Positions 15,813-25,495 of a stretch of DNA of 64,000 nt are shown piece by piece. Position 1 is the first letter of the stretch. Every line of letters starts with the position of its first letter. A program made the translations under genes and the position numbers. Below the pieces are notes generated by a model. The model made no database searches. It saw only the letters and a list, made by a program, of their open reading frames with translations, and was not told the DNA's origin. The DNA comes from Hyphomicrobiales bacterium (GTDB lineage Bacteria; Pseudomonadota; Alphaproteobacteria; Rhizobiales; Rhizobiaceae): contig UCCA01000034.1 of the NCBI GenBank assembly GCA_900470805.1, positions 24,164 through 88,163 on the forward strand, read 5' to 3'.

Positions 15813-16373
15813 CGCAGCCGTGAGGCTGTCGGGCCGAAGCGCCGTCGTTTCGACCCAGCCGTTGACTAGGCCCTGTGCGATATCCTCGTTGGAGACGAAT
15901 GCCGTTATCCATCGGTGCCGACCTTCGATCAGATAGCTGGTGCCGTTCGATTTGCGTTCTCTCGTCACCTTTCCCAACGACGCCGCCGACAGCGCCGCCT
16001 CGAAATCGGCAAGTTCGGACACCGAGCAGCGCAGGGCATCGAGGTTCTTCTTCATCGACGCGGCTGCGAAATTGAGCGAGCAGGTCGATGAAAGCAGATC
16101 GGTATACTGCTGATAGTTGACGAAGAACTGCAAGCCGCTTGGCATGGTGTAAAGCTCGTTGCCGGTGAACGGTCGTGAAAGCGGCGCGGCGCGCTTACCG
16201 CCCTGATACAATGTCCATCGGCCTTGCATGGCGCCCTGATGCAGGATGTCGAGACGGTCGCCATTGACGATGCAGAGCCTGAACATGTCCTCCAACGGGC
16301 AAGCCGAAGCCATGCCGGAGCCCGGCAGGCTCATGAGCATGGAAGCAACCATCAATCGCATATGACTTTTCAT
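15795..16373 (-). CDS. Hypothetical exported protein, 192 residues
   Basis: A leftward gene beginning MKSHMRLMVASMLMSLPG, a signal peptide probably cut after GMASA. The mature part has four cysteines (ACPLED, FRLCIV, SSTCSL, ALRCSV), which could form two disulfides in the periplasm. I do not recognise a family. The start could also be the ATG four codons further in; neither has a strong ribosome site. A TTG at 16406 is less likely. Confidence 0.6.
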   Translation of the reverse strand: MKSHMRLMVASMLMSLPGSGMASACPLEDMFRLCIVNGDRLDILHQGAMQGRWTLYQGGKRAAPLSRPFTGNELYTMPSGLQFFVNYQQYTDLLSSTCSLNFAAASMKKNLDALRCSVSELADFEAALSAASLGKVTRERKSNGTSYLIEGRHRWITAFVSNEDIAQGLVNGWVETTALRPDSLTAARPDIR

Positions 16374-16420
16374 ATGCAACCATAAAACAGGTCGTCCGAG
16401 AATCAAGCTACCACTTTTGG

Positions 16421-17485
16421 CTATGGTCGCGCGGCAGGGGCCAATTCGCTGGCGGCGGCGGTCTTGCCGCTCTCCATCAGCCGGAATTCCAGCATCAGGT
16501 TGCGCTGCAGGATCGAATGGTTGTCGTCGGAGACGATGATGACATGGGTGGTGCCGTCGGCGGCGGTGAAGGCGTCGAGGCCTTCCATGTTGTCGATCTG
16601 GTCGCTGAAGTCGCTCTGCATCAGGATCTCGCCGTCCATCACCGCGCCGGGCTTGATGTCGGATGATCTGATGCGGCGGATACGCATGCCGATGCCTTCC
16701 GCCATGTTGAAGCGGCGTTCCAGCAGGAGAAGATCGCCATTCGGCAGGAATGCGCCGTCGGTGGCGTCGAAATCGCCGTAATGGGCAAGCGTCAGCTTAC
16801 CCTTCAGCGGACCGTCGAGAATGGCCGCATAGGCGTTGCCGTCGTCATCGAGGCTGCGTTCGGCGACGATCAGCGTGCCGCCTCGCAGCGGGCTATCGGC
16901 GGGCGAAACGGCCACGGTCTCGAAGCCTCGGTTGGCGCGCAGTTGCGTTCGCTGGAAGGGCAGGGGCAGGGTGCCTGTCGCCCGCGAGGTCTCGAAACCG
17001 GGATCGGGATAGCTGTCAACGCGATGTTGCTGCTCGAAGGACACCAACACGCGATCGCCACGCAGCGCCAAGCCCTCGGCATCCATGAAGCCCTTGCCCT
17101 CGAAGGTTCGGCCGACGCCGTTGCGCATGGAGGTGATCTCGACGTCGGCGAGGCCGGAGAGCGTTCCGGATGCATCGCGCTCAATGCGGCCGGTCATCCA
17201 GTGGCCTGTGTCGAGCACGCCGACGAAATGCGTGCGGTCCTCGCGGAAACGGATCGATGACAGCGAGCCGAACAGCCGCTGGGGCGAGACCATCTCCAAG
17301 CCGCCCAGGAATTCGAAAGGCCCGAACCTTGTCTCGTTCGAGCCGATCTTGAAACGCGTGATGATGTTGCTCTTCACCGCTGCCGGCAGCGTGTCCGCCA
17401 TCGCGTTCGGGGCTGCTGCAAGGCCGAGCGCCAGCAGCAGCGCCCCTGCGCGATATTTACGGGCGAGCAGCGCCAGAGCGCCCAT
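16421..17485 (-). CDS. Esterase-like activity of phytase family protein, exported
   Basis: A 354-residue protein with a signal peptide (cleavage near APNAMA) and a beta-propeller-like body typical of the phytase-like family: FLGGLEMVSPQRLFGSLSSI, then AEGLALRGDRVLVSFEQQHRV, and DGAFLPNGDLLLLERRF. The substrate is unknown; despite the name, members have not generally been shown to be phytases. Its ATG lies six bases after the cobT stop, so it is cotranscribed with cobT. Confidence 0.82.
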   Translation of the reverse strand: MGALALLARKYRAGALLLALGLAAAPNAMADTLPAAVKSNIITRFKIGSNETRFGPFEFLGGLEMVSPQRLFGSLSSIRFREDRTHFVGVLDTGHWMTGRIERDASGTLSGLADVEITSMRNGVGRTFEGKGFMDAEGLALRGDRVLVSFEQQHRVDSYPDPGFETSRATGTLPLPFQRTQLRANRGFETVAVSPADSPLRGGTLIVAERSLDDDGNAYAAILDGPLKGKLTLAHYGDFDATDGAFLPNGDLLLLERRFNMAEGIGMRIRRIRSSDIKPGAVMDGEILMQSDFSDQIDNMEGLDAFTAADGTTHVIIVSDDNHSILQRNLMLEFRLMESGKTAAASELAPAARP

Positions 17486-17491
17486 GCGCGA

Positions 17492-19393
17492 TTAGCCGGC
17501 GCGGCGGCCACGGCCGCCTCGCGGCTGCGCGGGCTGGTCTTCGAAGAGGGAGGCCAGCTGTTCGGTCATCGCGCCCGCCAGCTCGTCGGCATCGACGATG
17601 GTCACGGCGCGGCGGTAGTAGCGCGTGACGTCGTGGCCGATGCCGATGGCGAGAAGCTCGACCGGTGAGCGGGTCTCGATGCGCTCGATGACCGCGCGCA
17701 GGTGGCGCTCCAGATAGTTGCCCGGATTGACCGACAGCGTCGAATCGTCGACCGGCGCGCCATCCGAGATCATCATCAGGATCTTGCGCTGCTCGCGGCG
17801 GGCCAGCAGCCGGTTGTGGGCCCAGATCAGGCCCTCGCCGTCGATGTTTTCCTTGAGCAGGCCTTCGCGCATCATCAGGCCGAGATTGCTGCGGGCGCGG
17901 CGCCATGGGGCGTCGGCGGACTTGTAGATGATGTGGCGCAGGTCGTTCAGGCGGCCCGGCGTCTGCGGCTTGCCGCTGGCGAGCCACTGTTCACGCGCCT
18001 GTCCGCCCTTCCAGGCCTTGGTGGTGAAGCCAAGGATCTCGACCTTGACGCCGCAGCGCTCCAGCGTGCGGGCAAGAATGTCGGCGCAGGTGGCGGCAAC
18101 GGTGATCGGGCGGCCGCGCATCGAGCCGGAATTGTCGATCAAGAGCGTCACGACCGTGTCGCGGAACTGCGTGTCGCGCTCCTTCTTGAAGGACAGCGCC
18201 TGTGTCGGGTCGATGATCAGGCGCGTCAGGCGGGCCGGATCGAGGTAGCCCTCTTCGAGGTCGAAGTCCCAGGAGCGGTTCTGCTGCGCCATCAGGCGGC
18301 GCTGCAGGCGATTGGCAAGACGACCGACGGCGCCCTGGAGATGGGCGAGCTGCTTGTCGAGGAAGGCGCGCAGGCGCTCCAGCTCGGCGGCGTCGCACAG
18401 TTCCTCGGCGGTGATCGTCTCGTCGAATTCCTCGGTGAAGACGTGGTAGTCGACCTTCTCGTTGAAGTCGTCGAAGGGCGTGTTCGGACGGCGGGTTTCG
18501 CCCGGCGTTTCCGAATCGTCCTCGCCTTCTTCCTGCATGTCGTCGTCGGAGACTTCGGCGCCTTCGGTCTCGCCGTCTTCCATCTGCTCGTCGGCGACTT
18601 CGCTGTCCTCTACGGGTGCGGCATCGGAGCCGGCATCGTCCTCGACATCGTCGTCGTTCTGGTCCTCGCCGTTTGGCTTGTCTTCTTCGTCCTGCTGGTC
18701 GTCGGCATCAGACTCGCTGTCGTCGTCGCCATACTCCTCGGCCATTTCCATGGCTGTGAGCATGTTGCGGATGACCTTGGAGAAGGCCTGCTGGTCATGG
18801 ATCACGCCAGTGAGGTTCTCAAGATCCTTGCCGGCCTTGTCCTCGATGAAGGAGCGCCAGAGATCAAGCACCTTGCCGGAGGATGCCGGCGGCTTTTCGC
18901 CGGTCAGCTTCTCGCGGACCATCATGGCGACGGCCTCGCCGACGGGCGCGTCTTCCTGGCGTTCGATGCCGGAGAAGTTCGCCTTGGCGTATTTTTCCTC
19001 GGTCATGGAGCGCAGATTGGCGGCGACGCCTTCCATGCGCAGCGCGCCGATCGATTCGACGCGGGCCTGCTCGACGGCATCGAAGATGGCGCGGGCGTCG
19101 GAGCCTTGTGGCGCCATCGTCGCGTGCACCTTGTCGTCGTGGCAGGCGAGCCGGAGCGCCATGGAATCGCCGAGGCCGCGGGTGACCGCCAGCTCGTGCG
19201 CCGTCGGGCGCTTGGAAAGCTCCGGCAGGCGGATGCGCTCGGCGGTCATGCCCGGACGCTCGTTGGCGAAGGTCACCTCGACCTCGTCATTGCCGGCGAT
19301 GGCGCGGACGCTGCCGGTTATCGCCCGGCGCAACGGCTCCACGTCGACGGGCGAACCGGGCTTTGCTTTCGAATTGTCACCACGCGCTGCCAT
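17492..19393 (-). CDS. cobT: Cobaltochelatase subunit CobT
   Basis: Part of the aerobic CobNST complex that inserts cobalt into hydrogenobyrinic acid a,c-diamide in B12 synthesis. The 633-residue protein has a long acidic Asp/Glu region (about 220-310), then a C-terminal von Willebrand A domain with the metal-site motif DNSGSMRGRP at about residue 420. Length and architecture are those of the family. It follows cobS by 12 bases. Confidence 0.95.
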   Translation of the reverse strand: MAARGDNSKAKPGSPVDVEPLRRAITGSVRAIAGNDEVEVTFANERPGMTAERIRLPELSKRPTAHELAVTRGLGDSMALRLACHDDKVHATMAPQGSDARAIFDAVEQARVESIGALRMEGVAANLRSMTEEKYAKANFSGIERQEDAPVGEAVAMMVREKLTGEKPPASSGKVLDLWRSFIEDKAGKDLENLTGVIHDQQAFSKVIRNMLTAMEMAEEYGDDDSESDADDQQDEEDKPNGEDQNDDDVEDDAGSDAAPVEDSEVADEQMEDGETEGAEVSDDDMQEEGEDDSETPGETRRPNTPFDDFNEKVDYHVFTEEFDETITAEELCDAAELERLRAFLDKQLAHLQGAVGRLANRLQRRLMAQQNRSWDFDLEEGYLDPARLTRLIIDPTQALSFKKERDTQFRDTVVTLLIDNSGSMRGRPITVAATCADILARTLERCGVKVEILGFTTKAWKGGQAREQWLASGKPQTPGRLNDLRHIIYKSADAPWRRARSNLGLMMREGLLKENIDGEGLIWAHNRLLARREQRKILMMISDGAPVDDSTLSVNPGNYLERHLRAVIERIETRSPVELLAIGIGHDVTRYYRRAVTIVDADELAGAMTEQLASLFEDQPAQPRGGRGRRAG

Positions 19394-19405
19394 GATCCGT
19401 TAGCC

Positions 19406-20398
19406 TCAGGCCCCCAGAACGATGTTGGCGGCGCTTTCCTTCAGCTCGACGCCGAAGGCGCGCTGATAGTGTTCGGCAACCAGCGGACGCTCCAGTTCGT
19501 CGCACTTGTTCAGGAAGGTGACGCGGAAGGCGAAGGCGAGATCACCGAAGATCTCCGCGTTCTCTGCCCAAGTGATGACGGTACGCGGGCTCATGACGGT
19601 CGACAGGTCGCCGTTCATGAACGAGGCGCGGGTGAGATCGGCGACGCGGACCATCTTGGAGACCGTATCGCGACCGTTCTTGTCCTTGCCGAAGCTCTTC
19701 ACCTTGGCGGCGACGATGTTCACTTCGTGGTCGTGCGGCAGGTAGTTCAGCGTCGAGATGATCGACCAGCGGTCCATCTGCGCCTGGTTGATCTGCTGCG
19801 TGCCGTGATAGAGGCCCGTGGTGTCGCCGAGGCCGATGGTGTTGGCGGTGGCGAACAGGCGGAAGGCCGGGTGCGGGCGGATGACGCGGCTCTGGTCGAG
19901 CAAAGTCAGGCGGCCGGAGGATTCCAGCACGCGCTGGATGACGAACATCACATCCGGGCGGCCGGCGTCGTATTCGTCGAAGACGAGCGCGACGTTGTGC
20001 TGGTAGGCCCAGGGCAGGATGCCGTCCTTGAATTCGGTGACCTGCAGGCCATCCTTGACGACGATGGCGTCCTTGCCGACGAGATCGATACGGCTGACAT
20101 GGCTGTCGAGGTTGATGCGCACGCACGGCCAGTTGAGGCGGGCGGCGACCTGCTCGATATGCGAGGACTTGCCGGTGCCGTGATATCCGGAGATCATCAC
20201 ACGTCGGTTATGAGCAAAGCCGGCAATGATGGCGAGCGTTGTTTCGCGGTCGAAGAGGTAATCGGGATCGAAATCCGGAACATAGGCGCTGCCCTGGCTG
20301 TAGGCCGGAACGCGGATGTCGGAATCGATGCCGAAGACCTCCCTGACTGAAACGGTGGTGTCCGGAAGTTCCGAGATATCAAGGTCAATCTTGCTCAT
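19406..20398 (-). CDS. cobS: Cobaltochelatase subunit CobS
   Basis: AAA+ ATPase subunit of the CobNST cobaltochelatase. The 330-residue protein has Walker A GYHGTGKSS (about residues 71-79) and Walker B LVFDEYDAGRP. Two adjacent ATGs lie after TTGGAGAC; the second (20398) has the better spacing and gives the usual MSKIDLDISELPD start. No cobalamin riboswitch is visible upstream. Confidence 0.95.
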   Translation of the reverse strand: MSKIDLDISELPDTTVSVREVFGIDSDIRVPAYSQGSAYVPDFDPDYLFDRETTLAIIAGFAHNRRVMISGYHGTGKSSHIEQVAARLNWPCVRINLDSHVSRIDLVGKDAIVVKDGLQVTEFKDGILPWAYQHNVALVFDEYDAGRPDVMFVIQRVLESSGRLTLLDQSRVIRPHPAFRLFATANTIGLGDTTGLYHGTQQINQAQMDRWSIISTLNYLPHDHEVNIVAAKVKSFGKDKNGRDTVSKMVRVADLTRASFMNGDLSTVMSPRTVITWAENAEIFGDLAFAFRVTFLNKCDELERPLVAEHYQRAFGVELKESAANIVLGA

Positions 20399-20711
20399 CA
20401 TGTCTCCAAGGCGGGTGGCCGACACCCTGCCATACTGTCTCAGCTCGTTTTGCGATCACGGCGGCGAAGATCAAGTCCACGCGCGCTCATGTCTGAACGT
20501 CGGCGATGCTTCTCCGGGACTGAAACGAAACCTCGGCAGCGACGACGTCATCGCTTGCGAGCATTCTTGACCATAGTCCCGGACAAGAAACGCCGCGTCC
20601 GGAAGTGGCCAAGGCGCCTGTGGGGCAAACGCAGAAAGATGTGCCGCGGTTGCCTGCGGCCTCAGCCGATGTGGACCATACCCGATTGAAGTCCAAGAGC
20701 AAGGACGGGAA
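20399..20711. other. Intergenic region upstream of cobS
   Basis: No supported gene. It holds a perfect 9-bp inverted repeat, TCCGGGACT (20513-20521) and AGTCCCGGA (20575-20583), 53 bases apart. I found no B12-box-like sequence, so the cobS promoter region shows no sign of a cobalamin riboswitch. Confidence 0.35.
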
Positions 20712-21326
20712 TTAACAAAAACCGCTCTGCTTCAATAATTGATAGGCCTGAACGACGGCGCGGAAACGCTCCTCCGATCCGCGGTCGCCGCCATTGGCGT
20801 CCGGGTGGTGCTTCTTCACCAGTTCCTTGTAGCGGCTCTTGATCTCCGACGCGGTGGCGTTGGCGGCAAGGTTCATGGTGTCGAAGGCCTTCGATTCCAG
20901 CGTCTTCAGCTTGCGCTGTTCCGGAAAGCGCGGGCCGTTGCTCTTGGCATCCTTGACGAAGCCGAAGGGATCGCGGACGCGGGTGTAGGCGCCGGAGCGC
21001 ACTTCCGACTGGATCGGGCTGTCCTTGGCCGACTTGTTGACGCCGACCGTCCAGGTCGGGCGATGGCCGGTGATCGCCTCCTTCTGGTAGCGCGCGATCT
21101 CGCTGTCGGAGAGGCCGGAGAAGTAGTTGTAGCCCTTGTTGTATTCCTTCACGTGCTCGAAGCAGAACAGAAAGAACTGCCCTTCGGCATTGCGTCCGAC
21201 GGGAGCGCGATGCACGCCTTTCTTGTCGCACCCGTCCCACTGGCAGGTCGGAGGAGCCGGTTCAGGCTCCGGCTCGCGTTTGCGGCGGGTGCGGATGCGG
21301 TCGAAGTATTTGGAATCAAGTCTCAT
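20712..21326 (-). CDS. J-domain (DnaJ-like) protein
   Basis: A 204-residue protein with a C-terminal J domain: NLAANATASEIKSRYKELVKKHHPDANGG carries the HPD tripeptide needed to stimulate a DnaK partner (shown here in parts: ...KSRYKEL and KKHHPD). The N-terminal two thirds are specific to this family in alphaproteobacteria, with cysteines (CQWDGC) and a histidine that may bind a metal. Placement between bolA and cobS is a recurring rhizobial arrangement. The ATG at 21326 is preferred to a TTG further out. Confidence 0.85.
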   Translation of the reverse strand: MRLDSKYFDRIRTRRKREPEPEPAPPTCQWDGCDKKGVHRAPVGRNAEGQFFLFCFEHVKEYNKGYNYFSGLSDSEIARYQKEAITGHRPTWTVGVNKSAKDSPIQSEVRSGAYTRVRDPFGFVKDAKSNGPRFPEQRKLKTLESKAFDTMNLAANATASEIKSRYKELVKKHHPDANGGDRGSEERFRAVVQAYQLLKQSGFC

Positions 21327-21431
21327 GACGGCGCTAATTATGGGGCTCAGAATAGGTGAGGACAAGAATTGACAAACGGGAATGTTGCAGGCTTGGTGGG
21401 AACCTTTTTCTCAACTTTGCAAGATCGGCTC

Positions 21432-21713
21432 ATGACGGTTCAATCCTCCATCGAAGACAAGCTGACGGCGGCGTTTTCGCCGGAGTGGCTTGATGTCATC
21501 AACGAAAGCCATCTGCACGCCGGCCATCATCCCGACATTACCGGCGCCGGCGAAACGCATATGCGGGTTCGTATCGTCTCGGCATCGTTCGCGGGCATGT
21601 CGCGGCTGGCGCGTCACCGGGCGATCACGGAGTTGTTGAAGCCTGAACTGGATGCGGGATTGCATGCGCTGGCGGTCGAGCCCGCAGCACCCGGAGAGCC
21701 CGTAAGCTGGTAG
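21432..21713 (+). CDS. bolA: BolA-family protein
   Basis: A 93-residue BolA protein, a partner of monothiol glutaredoxins in iron-sulfur and redox signalling. It has the family segment GETHMRVRIVSASFAGMSRL followed by RHRAITELLKPEL, with the conserved histidine in GETH. The ATG at 21432 is chosen; the frame is open further upstream but only from a TTG. It is divergent from the J-domain gene. Confidence 0.88.
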   Translation: MTVQSSIEDKLTAAFSPEWLDVINESHLHAGHHPDITGAGETHMRVRIVSASFAGMSRLARHRAITELLKPELDAGLHALAVEPAAPGEPVSW

Positions 21714-21777
21714 GACGACACCGCGTCATATGGGCGCGGCGCCGTCATTTTCCAAGGGTCGAAAGGATTTCGCTGCC

Positions 21778-22251
21778 TCAGCGAATCAAGAGCGCCGTCG
21801 CGTAGAGACCGATGCCGAAGACGGTGTGGGCGACGAGGCCGAGGAAGCGGGTCTTGTTGGGGTTCGGTGTCTTCGACGCCGCCCAGCCGATGCCGAGGCC
21901 AGGCTGCAGCAGGAACCAGCCGCCGGCGATGGTGACAATGCCCCAGATCCAGGCGGGTAGGAAGGTTGGCGCGACCAGCCAGAAGGGGCCGACCAGGATC
22001 ACCAGCATGATGCCGTATATGATGCCGACGGCGTAGTGGAAGATCCAGCCGAGCGCGACTTCGTGCCTGTAAGGCGCGGCCTTGCCTATGTCGTCGTGAA
22101 AGACAGTGCCGTTGGCGAAGAGATGCCAGAGCCAGCGACCGGGCGGTCCCCAGTTCGGTATCGCGCCCTTACCAAGCGCGATCGACCAGATGTCCATTAG
22201 GATGGTGGCACCGATGCCGATGGCGACCGAGCGCCAGAGAAGATCAAACAT
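21778..22251 (-). CDS. DUF2938 family membrane protein
   Basis: A 157-residue protein with four predicted membrane helices and the family phrases GATILMDIWSIAL, GWIFHYAVGIIYG and GWAASKTPNPNKTR. Function unknown. ATG at 22251. It is not tightly linked to either neighbour. Confidence 0.75.
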   Translation of the reverse strand: MFDLLWRSVAIGIGATILMDIWSIALGKGAIPNWGPPGRWLWHLFANGTVFHDDIGKAAPYRHEVALGWIFHYAVGIIYGIMLVILVGPFWLVAPTFLPAWIWGIVTIAGGWFLLQPGLGIGWAASKTPNPNKTRFLGLVAHTVFGIGLYATALLIR

Positions 22252-22324
22252 ATCAAATCCATAATGATGCTGCCCGCCGGGCTCCTCCCGCAGCGTGCAA
22301 TTGGAAAGGGACGTCGAAAGAGGA

Positions 22325-23635
22325 TCAGGTCGGATTGACCTCGTTCTCTTCCGCCGGGCGTATGCGCAGTCTGGTGATGCGGTTCTTGTCGCGTTTCATG
22401 ACGATGAAGCGCTTGCCGTAGAAGGTGAAGGCCTGGCGCTCCTCGGGAATGGTCATCGATTCGTGGATGACGAGGCCGGCGATCGTCGTTGCTTCCTCAT
22501 CGGGCAGTTGCCAGTCGAGCGCGCGGTTGAGATCGCGGATCGGTACATTGCCATCGACGACGACAGAGCCGTCTGCCTCCTGACGGACGCCCTGCATCTC
22601 GATGTCGTGCTCGTCTGAAATATCGCCGACGATCTCCTCCAGAATATCCTCCAGCGTCACGATTCCCTGGACCTCGCCATACTCGTCGACGACGACGGCG
22701 AAGTGCTGCTTGCGGCGCAGGAAGGCGTTGAGCTGGGCTTCGAGATTGGTGCTATCGGGCACGAACCACGGCTTCTGGGCGATCTTGACGATGTCGAGAT
22801 GCTCGGGCTCGGCATCGCGTTCGGCCAGCGCCCGCAGCAGATCCTTGGAGTGGACGACGCCGATGATGTTGTCGGTCGAACCGCGCCAGAGCGGCATGCG
22901 GGTGAAGGGGCTGTCGAGGATGGTGCGGACGACGACCTCGGGCGGGTCGTCGGCATTGATGCCGCGCATCGCCATGCGGTGGATCATGATATCGGAAAGT
23001 TCGAGTTCGCCGAGATCGAGCAGGCCGCCGAGGCGGTCGCGGTCGGCCTTAACCACCGAGCCCTCGCGGTGCAGCAGATCGACGGCGCCGCGCAGCTCTT
23101 CGTGGGCCGAGAGCATGGAGACTTCGCGCGAGAGGTTGATGCCGAAGCGGGCGAGGATGAAGCGGACGATGCGGTTGACGAAAGAGGACAGCGGACCGAC
23201 GACGGCGACGAAGGCCTTGACGGCAAACGATACCTTGAGCGCGAACTGCTCCGGAATCGAGATCGCCCAGCTCTTTGGCAATACTTCGGCGAAGATGACG
23301 AGAATGATGGTCATTGCCAGCGTCGCCCAGGCCACGCCCGAGTTGCCGAACAGGCCGAGGAACACGCTTGTCGCGATCGACGACGAGAGGATGTTGGCGA
23401 GATTGTTGCCGATCAGCAGTGCGCCGATCAGCCGGTCGCGGCGCTCGATCAACTCGCGGACGATGCCGGCGCGCTGCTCACCATTGGCTTCCAGCGTGTG
23501 GATGCGGCTGCGGGACACGGCCGTCAGCGCCGTCTCGGAGCCGGAGAAGAAGGCGGACATAAGAACGAGGGCCACGATGGAAACGATTTCCGGCCAGTAT
23601 GCGGAAAGAAATGCCAGCGTGCCTTCGAGGGTCAT
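22325..23635 (-). CDS. CNNM/CorC-type transporter-associated protein (hemolysin family)
   Basis: A 436-residue membrane protein with an N-terminal DUF21 domain of about four helices (FFSGSETALTAVSRSRI near the start), a pair of CBS domains (about 205-330, with DEYGEVQGIVTLEDILEEIVG), and a CorC_HlyC C-terminal domain. Such proteins are linked to magnesium or cobalt efflux. Its start overlaps the aroB stop by four bases (ATGA), so it belongs to the aroK-aroB operon, a layout common in alphaproteobacteria. Confidence 0.9.
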   Translation of the reverse strand: MTLEGTLAFLSAYWPEIVSIVALVLMSAFFSGSETALTAVSRSRIHTLEANGEQRAGIVRELIERRDRLIGALLIGNNLANILSSSIATSVFLGLFGNSGVAWATLAMTIILVIFAEVLPKSWAISIPEQFALKVSFAVKAFVAVVGPLSSFVNRIVRFILARFGINLSREVSMLSAHEELRGAVDLLHREGSVVKADRDRLGGLLDLGELELSDIMIHRMAMRGINADDPPEVVVRTILDSPFTRMPLWRGSTDNIIGVVHSKDLLRALAERDAEPEHLDIVKIAQKPWFVPDSTNLEAQLNAFLRRKQHFAVVVDEYGEVQGIVTLEDILEEIVGDISDEHDIEMQGVRQEADGSVVVDGNVPIRDLNRALDWQLPDEEATTIAGLVIHESMTIPEERQAFTFYGKRFIVMKRDKNRITRLRIRPAEENEVNPT

Positions 23636-24762
23636 TGCGGGTGTTTTTCCTTGAGGAAGCTCAACACTTCGGAAGCGGGAACGTCGTTGGCGACGAAGGA
23701 CTGGCCGATACCATGGGTGAGGATGAAGGTGAGCTTGCCGCTCTTGACCTTCTTGTCCTGCGCAATCGCGTCCATAAGCACGTCGGCGGGCGGCAGCGTG
23801 CCCGGGATTTCGGACATGCGGGTAGGCAGGCCGACATCCTTCAGGTGGCGCTCGACGCGCTTGGCATCGTCGGGGCTTGCCAGGTTCATGCGGGCCGAGA
23901 ATTCGTGCGCCAGCACCATACCGATCGACACGCCCTCGCCGTGGACGAGGCGGGCGCTGTCATAGGCGGTGGCGGCTTCCAGCGCATGGCCGAAGGTGTG
24001 GCCGAGGTTCAGCAGAGCGCGCTGGCCGTTCTCATGCTCGTCGGCGACGACGACATCGGACTTGGCCTGACAGCTCAGGGCGATCGCCTCGGTGCGGGCA
24101 GCGCCGCCCGAAAAGACGGATTGCCAGTTGGCTTCCAGCCAGGCGAAGAAGTCGGGCTTGTCGATCAGGCCGTACTTGGCGACTTCGGCATAGCCGGCGC
24201 GGAACTCGCGTTCGCTCAGCGTGTTCAGCACGTCGGCATCGGCCAACACGAGGTCGGGCTGGTGGAAGACGCCGATCAGGTTCTTGCCGTGGCGGCTGTT
24301 GATGCCGGTCTTGCCGCCGACGGAGCTGTCGACCTGCGACAGCAGCGACGTCGGGATCTGCACGAAGCGGACGCCGCGCCTGACGATGCCGGCAACGAAG
24401 CCCGAGAGGTCGCCGATGACGCCGCCGCCAAGCGCGATCACGTAATCGTTACGCTCGATGCGGGCTTCGAGAACCTTGTCGCAGGCCGTCATCAGATGTT
24501 CGAAGCTCTTGGTCTTTTCGCCTGCCGGCAGGACCAGCGACGACGATGCGATGCCAGCGGCCGTTAGGCTCTCGACCAGCGCGTCGAGATACAGCGGTCC
24601 GACGTTCTCGTCGGTAATGATCGCAGCCTTGCGGCCTTTCAGGCGCGATGCAATCTCGGCACCAGCGCGGGCGATCAGGCCGGGGCCGATCAGGATGTCA
24701 TAGGCGCGCTCGCCGAGCGGCACGTGAACCTTGCGGTCGGTGGAGGCGGCAATCGCGGTCAT
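23632..24762 (-). CDS. aroB: 3-dehydroquinate synthase
   Basis: Second step of the shikimate pathway: converts DAHP to 3-dehydroquinate with NAD and zinc or cobalt. The 376-residue protein has VIALGGGVIGDLSGF (NAD region) and the metal-binding area with NLGHTFGHALE and HGEGVSIGM. The start is the ATG at 24762, which overlaps the aroK stop by one base. The open frame extends 68 codons further upstream inside aroK, but only out of the family's N-terminus. Confidence 0.96.
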   Translation of the reverse strand: MTAIAASTDRKVHVPLGERAYDILIGPGLIARAGAEIASRLKGRKAAIITDENVGPLYLDALVESLTAAGIASSSLVLPAGEKTKSFEHLMTACDKVLEARIERNDYVIALGGGVIGDLSGFVAGIVRRGVRFVQIPTSLLSQVDSSVGGKTGINSRHGKNLIGVFHQPDLVLADADVLNTLSEREFRAGYAEVAKYGLIDKPDFFAWLEANWQSVFSGGAARTEAIALSCQAKSDVVVADEHENGQRALLNLGHTFGHALEAATAYDSARLVHGEGVSIGMVLAHEFSARMNLASPDDAKRVERHLKDVGLPTRMSEIPGTLPPADVLMDAIAQDKKVKSGKLTFILTHGIGQSFVANDVPASEVLSFLKEKHPQ

Positions 24763-25349
24763 CAGGCGGCACTTTCGGTTCTGGCGTCGATCAGGGCTTT
24801 CAGCACTTCGTCGCCCATCTGTTCCTTGCGGACGTCGCGTGAGATGACGGTGAGATCGGCCTGCTCGTAGATCGGGTATCTGGCGTTCATCAGGTTTTCC
24901 AGCGTCTGCTTCGGATTTTCCGTCTTCAGCAGCGGGCGGGTGTCGCGCTTGTTGACGCGCTCCCACAGGACGTCGAGTTCGGCCTTCAGCCAGACCGAGA
25001 CGCCGCCCTTCTTGATGTGCCTGCGGGTGCGGTCGTTGATGAAGGCGCCGCCGCCGGTGGAGACGACGCGCGGACCGCCCTTCAGCAGCCGCTTCATCAC
25101 GCGCCCCTCGAGCGCCCGAAACTCGTCTTCGCCGTAGGCGGTGAACAGCTCGGAGATCGACATGCGCGAGACGCGTTCGATTTCCGCGTCGCTGTCGATG
25201 AAGGGGATGCCGAGCTGGGTTGCGACGATGCGTCCCACCGACGACTTGCCGGCGCCCATCAGGCCAACGAGGATCAGATTGCGCGAACCGAGCGCAGCGC
25301 GAGCTCTGTCTCTCAGGCTATCGGCAACGATCAGAACAGGGTCGCTCAT
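24762..25349 (-). CDS. aroK: Shikimate kinase
   Basis: Phosphorylates shikimate at the 3-hydroxyl with ATP. The 195-residue protein has the P-loop GLMGAGKS at residues 29-36, the shikimate-binding DSDAEIERV and the GGGAFIND lid-side motif. I chose the ATG at 25349 (GGA seven bases upstream) over a GTG at 25361. First gene of the leftward aroK-aroB-CNNM operon. Confidence 0.95.
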   Translation of the reverse strand: MSDPVLIVADSLRDRARAALGSRNLILVGLMGAGKSSVGRIVATQLGIPFIDSDAEIERVSRMSISELFTAYGEDEFRALEGRVMKRLLKGGPRVVSTGGGAFINDRTRRHIKKGGVSVWLKAELDVLWERVNKRDTRPLLKTENPKQTLENLMNARYPIYEQADLTVISRDVRKEQMGDEVLKALIDARTESAA

Positions 25350-25458
25350 TGGTCCATTCACACTTTGTTTGCGAACGGTATCGACAAATGCAGGTGTAGC
25401 GTCAAGTCGCGGGCAAGGGAATCATGGTTCAAAAGCTGCTTCTTGCACTTGCAAACAG

Positions 25459-25476
25459 GCTTCTTCATAAAGAAGC
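25459..25476 (+). promoter_or_regulatory. Hairpin in the leader of the small membrane protein gene
   Basis: GCTTCTT-CATA-AAGAAGC, a perfect 7-bp stem with a four-base loop about 10 bases before the GGGAG ribosome site of the 58-residue gene. Confidence 0.4.
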
Positions 25477-25495
25477 GAAGCCAGGGAGTTATTGA

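Noticed and set aside
17702..20350. An 882-codon open frame opposite cobT and cobS
   Set aside because: It is antisense to two well-supported genes, has no family resemblance and follows from the high third-position GC of those genes.
20399..20711. Possible cobalamin riboswitch before cobS
   Set aside because: I looked for a B12-box-like sequence and the typical pairing and found neither; only an unrelated 9-bp inverted repeat.
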